Origin: Mariprofundus sp.
Lineage (GTDB): Bacteria > Pseudomonadota > Zetaproteobacteria > Mariprofundales > Mariprofundaceae
Reading direction: 5' to 3'
NCBI GenBank assembly: GCA_030951065.1
Contig: JAUZQH010000205.1
Coordinates: 1 to 12,715, forward strand
Length of the DNA: 12,715 bases
The notes beneath the pieces are model-generated. The model saw nothing but the letters and a program-made list of their open reading frames with translations. It ran no database searches and was not told the DNA's origin. The translations under genes were made by a program, and so were the position numbers. Positions 6,374-12,715 of this stretch are shown here, piece after piece. Positions within the stretch are counted from its first letter, which is position 1, and every line of letters starts with the position of its first letter.

Positions 6374-7273
6374 ATGAGAATTGCATTTGCAGGCGCCGGA
6401 GCTATCGGCTGCCACTATGGCAGCAAGCTGGTGCAGGCAGGTTTCGATGTGATATTACTGGCACGCGGGAGGCATCTGGCTGTAATGCAAAGTGCAGGAT
6501 TGAGGCATGAATCAGAAGGGGAATGCAAGCAGATTAAGGTCAAGACCATATCCGATGCGGGTCAACTTAATTCCTGCCAGGTTGTGGTGTTGAGCTGTAA
6601 AATGAGCTCGCTGAATGACATGCTCAATTTGATACAGCATCATATTTCGCCTTCGGCATTACTGCTGACACTGCAAAACGGTGTTGAAGCCCCTGACATG
6701 GTAGCCCAGGTTTTTCCTGATCATGCCATTGCGGCGGGCTCCGCGTTTATAGGTGTGAGGCTGGAGCAACCCGGGCATGTGATTCATTCGGCAGCCGGCG
6801 GGGTACGCATGGGGTTGTGGCAGCAAGGCAGCGGTGAGCAGTATTTGTTGCCGCTCATCAGGGCATTTCAGCACGCTGAGGTTCCGGCACGGCAGGATGA
6901 TGACCCGGAGGCCATGCTTTGGCGAAAATTGCTGTGGAATTGTGGTTTTAATGCAATCACGGCGATTACCCGCCGATATGCCCGCGACATAGCGACTGGT
7001 ACTGAAACGCTTGCTATCGCGCGTCAGGCCATGGAAGAAGCCGTGACAATTGCAAAGTTGTGCGGTATTGCGATTGATGAGCAGGATATTGTTAAGCATA
7101 TTGACGTGACATTGGCCATGGGGCCGGTAAAAACCAGCATGTGGCAGGATATTGAAGCCGGGCGCAACACCGAGGTGGAGTATATCAATGGCTACGTGGT
7201 GAGGAAGGCAGATGAATTGAAGGTTCCCGTACCTGCAAACCGGCTGTTGACAAGTCTGGTTAATATGAAATAA
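6374..7273 (+). CDS. panE: Ketopantoate reductase (2-dehydropantoate 2-reductase) family protein
   Basis: PanE reduces 2-dehydropantoate to pantoate with NADPH in coenzyme A synthesis. The 299-residue protein starts MRIAFAGAGAIGCHYG, a Rossmann GxGxxG (residues 7-12) at the very N-terminus. It continues with TLQNGVEAP, WRKLLWNC (Lys185, the family's catalytic position), FNAITAIT and the C-terminal signature SMWQDIEAGRNTEVEYINGY. I chose the ATG at 6374 because GGAGG lies at 6364-6368 and the dinucleotide fold begins directly after it; upstream in-frame ATGs such as 6338 would add residues with no family match. It is divergent from maeB. Many genomes carry several paralogues of this family with other substrates, and no other pantothenate gene is near, so the exact substrate is less certain than the family. 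Confidence 0.8.
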   Translation: MRIAFAGAGAIGCHYGSKLVQAGFDVILLARGRHLAVMQSAGLRHESEGECKQIKVKTISDAGQLNSCQVVVLSCKMSSLNDMLNLIQHHISPSALLLTLQNGVEAPDMVAQVFPDHAIAAGSAFIGVRLEQPGHVIHSAAGGVRMGLWQQGSGEQYLLPLIRAFQHAEVPARQDDDPEAMLWRKLLWNCGFNAITAITRRYARDIATGTETLAIARQAMEEAVTIAKLCGIAIDEQDIVKHIDVTLAMGPVKTSMWQDIEAGRNTEVEYINGYVVRKADELKVPVPANRLLTSLVNMK

Positions 7274-7276
7274 ACG

Positions 7277-7347
7277 ACGCGCCTGCATGACTTTTTCCAC
7301 CCCATGATATGAAATTTTATCATGGGGTGGAAAAAGTCCATGCGCGT
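7277..7347. repeat. Long near-perfect palindrome between convergent genes
   Basis: Arms of 21 nt at 7289-7309 and 7318-7338 are perfectly complementary, with an 8-nt loop (TGAAATTT). Further out, ACGCGC (7277-7282) pairs with GCGCGT (7342-7347) after a short imperfect bulge. The T-run (TTTTT) sits in the left arm and the A-run in the right arm, on the outer side of the GC-rich CCACCCC/GGGGTGG core. Neither direction therefore has the U-tract after the hairpin that an intrinsic terminator needs. It lies just after the stop of the reductase gene and before the end of convergent hisS. It may still protect 3' ends or stop transcription with Rho. It could also be a small palindromic repeat element of the REP or MITE type. 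No second copy was seen in the window. Confidence 0.85.
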
Positions 7348-7381
7348 TAAGGGCATTGAAGCAGGATGACCATGTCCTTCT

Positions 7382-8623
7382 TCAGTCTATGACAGTGCGC
7401 ACGAGTTGATCGAAGGTAAGCTGTTGCTGCTCACCTGTTGCCATATTCTTCAGTGTAATAAAGCCGGACAGCATTTCATCTTCGCCAATAACGAGCACGA
7501 AGCTGGCTCCCTCGCGGTCGGCAATCTTGAACTGTCGTTTGGCACTGCCGCCACCGCAGTGCACGACACTTAAACCCTGCTGGCGTAGCAAGGCAGACTG
7601 CTGCAGGGAATAGGGGATAACCTGCTCACCCAGAGCCACGATGGCTATATCTACACCGGCAGCCCTGATTTCACCCAGCAGCATCGCCAGTCGCTCGAGT
7701 CCTGCCGCAAAACCAATGGCCGCAGTTGGAGGGCCACCCAGTTCATCAATTAAGCTGTCGTAACGACCGCCTGCGAGCACCGTCCCCTGTGCCCCCAGCT
7801 GGTCGGAAATAATTTCAAAGGCGGTACGGTTGTAATAGTCCAGGCCGCGCACAATGCGTGCATTGATCTGATATGGAATATCCAATGCCGTGAGCCCGTC
7901 CTGCAGCCCGGAAAAGTGGGTCTCACATACTGTGCACAGATGATGTATCATCTCCGGCGCATTCTGTAATTCAGCCTGACATGCCTCCACCTTGCAATCG
8001 AGCACGCGCATGGGGTTTTTGTCGATACGTGCGTTACATGTCTCACAAAGATTTCCGGCGCATTTATTCAAATAGCTGACGAGCACATCGCGGTAAGCCG
8101 GACGGCAGGCCGGGCAACCCAGTGAGTTGATTTCCAGATTCAACTCGGAAATACCCAGTTCAGACAAGAAGCTGTGGGCCATGGCCAGCACTTCTGCATC
8201 TTCCAGCGGCCCGCTGGCGCCGAATATTTCCACACCGATCTGCTGGAATTGGCGTAACCGTCCTTTTTGAGGGCGCTCGCGCCGGAACATGGGGCCAATA
8301 TAAAACCAGCGCTGGATTCCGGCCCGGGTTAACCCGCCCTGCAGGTAGGCACGTACTGCACCTGCTGTGCCTTCAGGACGCAGGCAGATGTTATCACCGC
8401 CTTGATCTGTAAAGGCATACATCTCTTTGGAAACAATATCAGTGACTTCGCCAATCGAGCGTACAAACAGTTCAGTTGGCTCCAGTATTGGCAGTCGAAC
8501 CTCGGAAAAGGCATAAGTAGCAAACACTTTGCGTGCTACTTCTTCAATGTGCCGCCAGACCAATACCTCTGCGGGCAAGCCGTCGTGAATTCCCCGGATA
8601 CTTTGTAAACGTTTGCCCGCCAT
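7382..8623 (-). CDS. hisS: Histidyl-tRNA synthetase, cysteine-rich insertion variant
   Basis: This class II aminoacyl-tRNA synthetase charges tRNA-His in the cytoplasm. It is 413 residues, normal length. Visible motifs are RGIHDGLP near the start, motif 2 FRRERPQKGRLRQFQQIGVE (113-132), the histidine-binding RGLDYYNRTAFEI (259-271), motif 3 GFAAGLERL (304-312), and a C-terminal anticodon-binding domain from about 325. Residues 170-233 contain nine cysteines (170, 173, 188, 193, 196, 210, 215, 230, 233), including CPAC, CETC and CTVC. The corresponding E. coli region is cysteine-poor; such clusters are known in other bacterial lineages and probably bind zinc. The ATG directly follows the ispG stop (TGAATG), with GGAG inside the ispG end as ribosome site, so the two are translationally linked. 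Confidence 0.97.
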   Translation of the reverse strand: MAGKRLQSIRGIHDGLPAEVLVWRHIEEVARKVFATYAFSEVRLPILEPTELFVRSIGEVTDIVSKEMYAFTDQGGDNICLRPEGTAGAVRAYLQGGLTRAGIQRWFYIGPMFRRERPQKGRLRQFQQIGVEIFGASGPLEDAEVLAMAHSFLSELGISELNLEINSLGCPACRPAYRDVLVSYLNKCAGNLCETCNARIDKNPMRVLDCKVEACQAELQNAPEMIHHLCTVCETHFSGLQDGLTALDIPYQINARIVRGLDYYNRTAFEIISDQLGAQGTVLAGGRYDSLIDELGGPPTAAIGFAAGLERLAMLLGEIRAAGVDIAIVALGEQVIPYSLQQSALLRQQGLSVVHCGGGSAKRQFKIADREGASFVLVIGEDEMLSGFITLKNMATGEQQQLTFDQLVRTVID

Positions 8624-9724
8624 TCAGTTTTTCTCCGCCTGTTCGCGTATTATCGCTGCACGTCGTTCCACATCCTCGACCAGCTTGTCGATCATACTTC
8701 CTGTCTTGATTTTTTCGGACTTTTCACCATCGCGATACATCATATGTACCGGGTAGCCGCCGGTAATGCCCACATTCACTTCTCTGGCTTCTCCAGGGCC
8801 ATTGACGACACAGCCGATCACAGCCACATCAATATTTTCCTGAATATGAGACAAGCGCTTCTCAAGCTCGGACACGGTATCAATGACATTGAATTTCTGA
8901 CGGGCACAGCTTGGACAGGCAATCAGATTGACACCGCGATGACGCAAGCCCAGAGATTTCAGAATTTCAAAACCCACTTTAATCTCTTCTTCCGGTTCGG
9001 CAGCAAGAGATACCCGAATGGTATCGCCGATGCCATCTGCCAGCAGCAGGCCCAGGCCGATGGATGATTTCACCGTGCCGCCAAAACGACTGCCGGATTC
9101 AGTAATACCGAGATGTAGCGGGTAATCCACTTTATCCGCCAGTTTACGATAAGCAGCTACCGTCATCGGGATGTTACTTGCCTTCAGCGATACCTTGATG
9201 TCGTAAAAATCCATTTCCTCCAGAATATGGATATGATTCAGAGCCGATTCCACCATGGCATCGGCACAGGGTTCGCCATATTTCTCATTCAACTCTTTTT
9301 CCAGAGAACCGGCATTCACCCCGATGCGGATTGAAACACCACGTTCGAAAGCCTGTTTGACTACCCGCTCAACCCGGTCACGACCACCGATATTGCCGGG
9401 GTTGAGGCGCAGTCCGTGTACCCCTGCATCGAGAGAGGCCAGCGCCATTTTATAGCTGAAATGGATGTCTGCAATGATCGGCACATCTGTCTGGGCCAGA
9501 ATTTCCGGCATGGCTGCGGCTGATTCAGGATCGGGTACGGAAACGCGCACAATATCGGCACCGGCTTGTACCAGTCGCTGAATCTGGGCTACCGTAGCAT
9601 CGATGTCCGTTGTCAGTGTGTTGGTCATGGATTGCACGGCAATCGGTGCATCACCGCCAACACTGACTTTACCGACCTGTATCTGTCGGGTTTTACGTCG
9701 AGGTAAAACTATCGTATCCCGCAT
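8624..9724 (-). CDS. ispG: 4-hydroxy-3-methylbut-2-enyl diphosphate synthase (IspG/GcpE)
   Basis: IspG catalyses the penultimate step of the MEP isoprenoid pathway, the reductive ring opening of methylerythritol cyclodiphosphate, using a [4Fe-4S] cluster. The 366-residue protein begins with a TIM barrel ([44 protein letters not shown]). It ends in the cluster domain with ACPSC (C270, C273), [10 protein letters not shown] (C305) and Glu312 as ligands, the usual set. The ATG at 9724 has GAGGA 5 nt upstream. It abuts hisS, the arrangement common in gammaproteobacteria, but upstream stand a TPR lipoprotein and an adenylate cyclase; in many relatives pilW/pilF and rodZ precede it. The 56-nt gap to the lipoprotein gene shows no convincing terminator, so read-through is likely. 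Confidence 0.97.
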   Translation of the reverse strand: MRDTIVLPRRKTRQIQVGKVSVGGDAPIAVQSMTNTLTTDIDATVAQIQRLVQAGADIVRVSVPDPESAAAMPEILAQTDVPIIADIHFSYKMALASLDAGVHGLRLNPGNIGGRDRVERVVKQAFERGVSIRIGVNAGSLEKELNEKYGEPCADAMVESALNHIHILEEMDFYDIKVSLKASNIPMTVAAYRKLADKVDYPLHLGITESGSRFGGTVKSSIGLGLLLADGIGDTIRVSLAAEPEEEIKVGFEILKSLGLRHRGVNLIACPSCARQKFNVIDTVSELEKRLSHIQENIDVAVIGCVVNGPGEAREVNVGITGGYPVHMMYRDGEKSEKIKTGSMIDKLVEDVERRAAIIREQAEKN

Positions 9725-9780
9725 ATGAGTCCTCTTTTGGCCTGTGACAACAGTGAATAAAATAAACGCCGGTTCATTTT

Positions 9781-10896
9781 TTATTTAGACTCTTGCAACA
9801 GGTTCAGGCGTTCCTGTAACTGGCGTGCACGGCGCAGGGCTTCTACATATTCGGATTCGTCCGGCTTTAACATGACAGCTTTATCCCAGTATTGAATAGC
9901 ACGATCCAGTTGTTCGTTGCGGAATGCTATACTGCCTTTGGCAAACATCGTAGCAGCCGATGCATTCACTTTTTTCTGCACCTGATTTAACAGTTTATCG
10001 GCATCTTTGCCGCCGTTTCGACGATAGATATGTGCAAGTTGTCTGGCTTTCAGTAATTCCCCGTTTTTCAGTGCAGCCTGTACCTGTTTGGCAGTGGCTG
10101 TCTTGGTGTAGCTTGCGCGCTTGATCATGGCGGGCTGTTCGACCGCATTGGCTGCAGGCATGGGGGGGATTTTCAGAAAAGGCGGCATTTTTCTTTTAAT
10201 TGAATCCAGCAGTGCCACGCCCTTTCTGCTGTCGGGTTGCAGTCGCAGATAGGATTCAATTTCGATATAGGCTATTTCAGGCAGGCCTCTGTGTAAAAAA
10301 CGCATGGCTTCGCGAAATGCCAGGTTCGCCCTGTCATCCAGTCTGTCGTTGTAATGTTCGCGCATGCGCTCGTATATCTCGTCTTTTGGGCTAATACCTC
10401 TGGGCGGTTCATAGGCAGCGGCATAGGAAAACAGTGTGCGGTCTTCCTTCCTGCGCTGCTGCAGCAGTTTTTCCAGTCGAAACTGCCGGATTTTTTTCTG
10501 CATCTCTGCCTGTTTCTTTTTCATGGCTTCAGGCTTGATGGAGACGGCCCCTGCCTGATCATATGCCCAGATTGCTTTTGACCACAGGTTCTTTGCCTCG
10601 AGATCTTTTGCGATGCGCAGATAATGGACGAAAAGCCGTCTGCGTGCGGGCTCAATTTTTTGTTCCAGTAGTCGGTGGACTTTCTGGTAATCTCGATCTG
10701 ACTTGTCCAGTGCAAGTATTCGCGCTCTCGCCTGCATGATCCTGCCACGTTTGAAGTCATGATTAATGGACTCGTACGTGCCCGTTATTCTGAATGTTTC
10801 ACTGCCTTTGACCAGAAGGTTGTCCAGGCTGCCCTTGTTTATCTGGCAGCCGGTCAACATGATGACGGCAATCATGAAACAACTGAATTTGAACAT
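9781..10896 (-). CDS. TPR-containing outer-membrane lipoprotein, function unknown
   Basis: The first 17 residues are a lipoprotein signal ([17 protein letters not shown]) with lipobox LTGC and lipidated Cys17. The next residue is Gln, not Asp, which favours outer-membrane sorting. The mature protein (total 371 aa) is helical and very basic, with a probable coiled coil at 120-150 ([14 protein letters not shown] and on). One clear tetratricopeptide unit lies at about 314-347 ([30 protein letters not shown]), with weaker helical pairs at 188-222 and 270-300. TPR modules bind other proteins, so this is probably a periplasmic scaffold. The start lies 3 nt after the adenylate cyclase stop, with GGAG in the cyclase end as ribosome site, so it is made with the cyclase and may pass it a cell-envelope signal. 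That link is inference from gene order. Confidence 0.75.
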   Translation of the reverse strand: MFKFSCFMIAVIMLTGCQINKGSLDNLLVKGSETFRITGTYESINHDFKRGRIMQARARILALDKSDRDYQKVHRLLEQKIEPARRRLFVHYLRIAKDLEAKNLWSKAIWAYDQAGAVSIKPEAMKKKQAEMQKKIRQFRLEKLLQQRRKEDRTLFSYAAAYEPPRGISPKDEIYERMREHYNDRLDDRANLAFREAMRFLHRGLPEIAYIEIESYLRLQPDSRKGVALLDSIKRKMPPFLKIPPMPAANAVEQPAMIKRASYTKTATAKQVQAALKNGELLKARQLAHIYRRNGGKDADKLLNQVQKKVNASAATMFAKGSIAFRNEQLDRAIQYWDKAVMLKPDESEYVEALRRARQLQERLNLLQESK

Positions 10897-10899
10897 GGA

Positions 10900-12408
10900 T
10901 CAGGTATCTCCGGCAGTCTGGCGTATATTCTCAGGCAGTGCGAGATTAAATGCTAAATCTACAACATATTCAATACTGTGAAGCAAGGACGGGTTGGAGA
11001 CCAGTACACGCCCGATCTCAACTTCCCGGCTTACACCTTTTATATTTTGCACCCCAAGGGGCTGGAAATCAAAACCTTCACCCAAAAGGTCAAATGTCTT
11101 TCGTGGCATGACCAATTCTCCGCCATTGCCGAGACTGCTCATGCGGGATGCTATATTCACGGCATCACCAATGACAGTATATTCCAGCCGCTGGGCTGCT
11201 CCAATATTACCGACGATGGCCTGTCCGCAGTTCAGTCCGACTCTGAAACTGACCGGTTCGCCATCAGGCCGGTTTTTGCCCAGTTTCTGGCAGGCCAGGT
11301 TTACTGCCAGTCCGGCTTCGGCCGCATGCCGGGCATGTTCTTTGTCATTGACCGGATGATTAAATACAGCCATCACTGCATCGCCTATATATTTATCCAC
11401 ATGACCGCCATAATAGGCAATGACGCGATGGAATACCTCGAAATGGCTATTCAGAAGATTGACCACATCTTCTGTTTCTATCGACTCTGAGAAAGATGTG
11501 AAATGAACCATGTCCGCAAACAGGACCGAGACTTCCTGGCGATGGTTTTTCACCTGAACATCACCGCTTTCAAACACTTTCTTGATAAGCTCCGGGTTAA
11601 GATACCGGCCGAATACATCGCGCAACTCTTTCTTGTGTTCAAGCTCACTTGCCATAACATTGAACTGGTACAAAGCATCCGATAATTCATCATTGCCGCG
11701 CACAGGTAAACGAACCTGATAATCACCATCGGCAACCTTGAGTGCGGCATCACTGAGCATTTCAATCGGTCGACTCATACGCCCGGCAATCCAGAATACC
11801 AGAACACCCGATAGCAGCACCACGACCACGGCCGCTATAAAAATTTTCTGCCCGAGTTTGTCGGCAATGTTTTCCCACTGCTTTTCAGAAAAACGTACAG
11901 CGACTGTGCCCATGGAGGTCTTGGCGTAGACCACGGATTTTGCATACCATAACTGCTTTACCGGCAGACGTTTCACCGTGTTGCTTTTGACCAGTGCTTT
12001 CAGGACAGTCCTGCTGGCGGTAGCGGAGCCAAGGGATTTTATTTTGCCATCGGGATACCGAATGACCACACTCAGCACAGTTGGTACCTTATCCAGAAAA
12101 CTGTGAACCACGATATCTGTTTCCGTACTGCTGCCGGACAGCAGTGGTAATTTCAGTTCATCGGTCAGTCGATCCACCTGCAGCTCGGCCTGAGCCGCCT
12201 GATTTTCCAGCCATGCATCGTGCTCTATATCAAGGATGATGAAAAACAGCACAACAATTGCGATGGTAACCGTAAAACCCACCAGTACCGACCAGCGCCA
12301 GCGAATCGGGATACGGGGAAGTTTGTTTGTTTCCCGCTCAAGCTTTTTCACTTCTGGCAACAGACATTCCGGAGATTTTAAATCATTGTTTTGATCATTA
12401 TTTTGCAC
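10900..12408 (-). CDS. Membrane-bound class III adenylate cyclase with periplasmic sensor region and HAMP domain
   Basis: Domain order in 502 residues: cytoplasmic N-terminus; membrane segment at about 39-59; periplasmic region 60-187 of no recognised type; second membrane segment at about 189-208; HAMP linker (RPIEMLSDAALKVADGDYQV) to about 265; cyclase domain 290-467. Catalytic residues are complete: metal-binding Asp299 (VLFADMVHF) and Asp343 (KYIGDAVMAVF), purine-selecting Lys339 and Thr411 (EYTVIGDAVNIASR), and transition-state Asn418 and Arg422. Lys plus Thr indicates ATP rather than GTP, so it should make cAMP as a homodimer. The start is a GTG at 12408; an in-frame stop lies 9 nt further upstream, and no in-frame ATG occurs before the first membrane segment. 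It is the first gene of a minus-strand run continuing with the TPR lipoprotein. The signal sensed is unknown. Confidence 0.9.
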   Translation of the reverse strand: MQNNDQNNDLKSPECLLPEVKKLERETNKLPRIPIRWRWSVLVGFTVTIAIVVLFFIILDIEHDAWLENQAAQAELQVDRLTDELKLPLLSGSSTETDIVVHSFLDKVPTVLSVVIRYPDGKIKSLGSATASRTVLKALVKSNTVKRLPVKQLWYAKSVVYAKTSMGTVAVRFSEKQWENIADKLGQKIFIAAVVVVLLSGVLVFWIAGRMSRPIEMLSDAALKVADGDYQVRLPVRGNDELSDALYQFNVMASELEHKKELRDVFGRYLNPELIKKVFESGDVQVKNHRQEVSVLFADMVHFTSFSESIETEDVVNLLNSHFEVFHRVIAYYGGHVDKYIGDAVMAVFNHPVNDKEHARHAAEAGLAVNLACQKLGKNRPDGEPVSFRVGLNCGQAIVGNIGAAQRLEYTVIGDAVNIASRMSSLGNGGELVMPRKTFDLLGEGFDFQPLGVQNIKGVSREVEIGRVLVSNPSLLHSIEYVVDLAFNLALPENIRQTAGDT

Positions 12409-12587
12409 TGCACTACTCTAACGAAAGTGCTTGCATGGGCAATGAGGGAAGTGCGGTCAGGATGCTGGCCGGATGTTCTTTTCATTCTGTCGCATGGGGT
12501 GTGTAAAGCCTCCGGAATACGTTTGAATACTGTATTTCATACTATTTTTATCCGCTGCTGTATATATTTTGGAACTGGAGGAAAAAG

Positions 12588-12715
12588 ATGTCTCTTACTA
12601 CGAAACAGCGAAAAGAACTCAAGGCAAAAGCGCATTATCTCAAGCCTGTCATCAGGGTCGGGCAAAAAGGGATTAGTGAAAGCCTGCTGCTTGAAACATC
12701 GCAGGCACTCGATAC
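12588..12715 (+). CDS. yhbY: YhbY-type ribosome-associated RNA-binding protein (CRM domain), 3' end outside window
   Basis: Forty-two codons are visible. They begin MSLTTKQRKELKAKAHYLKP, followed by VIRVGQKGISESLLLETSQA. This is the N-terminal half of the CRM domain, with the GxxG RNA-binding loop at VGQKGISE. YhbY is a protein of about 100 residues that associates with pre-50S ribosomal subunits. The ATG at 12588 is supported by GGAGG at 12577-12581, 6 nt away. It is divergent from the adenylate cyclase; the 179-bp space between them (12409-12587) is AT-rich near yhbY and must hold promoters for both, but no convincing -10/-35 pair could be fixed. Confidence 0.9.
   Translation, partial: MSLTTKQRKELKAKAHYLKPVIRVGQKGISESLLLETSQALD

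Noticed and set aside
7289..7338. Reading the palindrome as a standard bidirectional intrinsic terminator
   Set aside because: The T-run precedes the stem core and the A-run follows it, so no transcript has a U-tract after the hairpin.
12449..12457. AAGTGCGGT, identical to the Haemophilus DNA uptake signal
   Set aside because: It is a single copy in nearly 13 kb, while uptake signals are dense in Pasteurellaceae, and the gene content does not suggest that family.

Overview
The window most likely comes from a gammaproteobacterium of roughly 50% GC. The evidence is an abutting ispG-hisS pair, a MaeB-type malic enzyme carrying a phosphotransacetylase domain, a class III adenylate cyclase and the start of yhbY. 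No genus can be named from the sequence alone.

Positions 1 to about 1900 are a decayed accessory patch, a small graveyard of toxin-antitoxin genes. It holds the 3' end of a gene whose stop overlaps, in an ATGA, the start of an AbiEii-like nucleotidyltransferase broken by an internal out-of-frame deletion (266-866). On the minus strand follow an AbrB/MazE-type antitoxin (1108-1320), whose original start is cut off by a 5-bp insertion, and its PIN-domain (VapC) toxin, reduced to its two ends (947-1103). A multiply frameshifted antitoxin of the HI1420 type lies at 1455-1705. The stretch 1711-1922 has no gene I can assign.

Positions 1923-3979 form a small module that looks like redox or electrophile metabolism. 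It has a stand-alone Rieske protein (+), a minus-strand pair made of a DUF4442 hotdog thioesterase-like protein and a thioredoxin-fold isomerase of the 2-hydroxychromene-2-carboxylate (HCCA) isomerase type, and a divergent HxlR-family regulator. The isomerase reading frame is broken in a run of seven A's. The 158-bp divergent region holds repeated GTTAGT/ACTAAC half-sites overlapping a plausible promoter, so HxlR control of the pair and of itself is likely.

Positions 3982-7273 hold maeB (-) and a divergent ketopantoate-reductase-family gene (+). Between that gene and the convergent hisS lies a long, almost perfect palindrome (7277-7347) that does not have the polarity of an intrinsic terminator.

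Positions 7382-12408, all minus strand, are a compact run in transcription order: class III adenylate cyclase with periplasmic sensor region and HAMP, TPR lipoprotein, ispG, hisS. The cyclase-lipoprotein gap is 3 nt and ispG-hisS abut. The cyclase and lipoprotein look like a signalling pair sharing transcription with housekeeping isoprenoid and tRNA-charging genes. yhbY begins divergently at 12588 and leaves the window.

I see no CRISPR array, rRNA, tRNA, insertion sequence or prophage, and no clear new multi-gene system. The most notable items are the decayed toxin-antitoxin cluster, the HxlR-controlled pair with its homopolymer frameshift, and the 71-bp palindrome.
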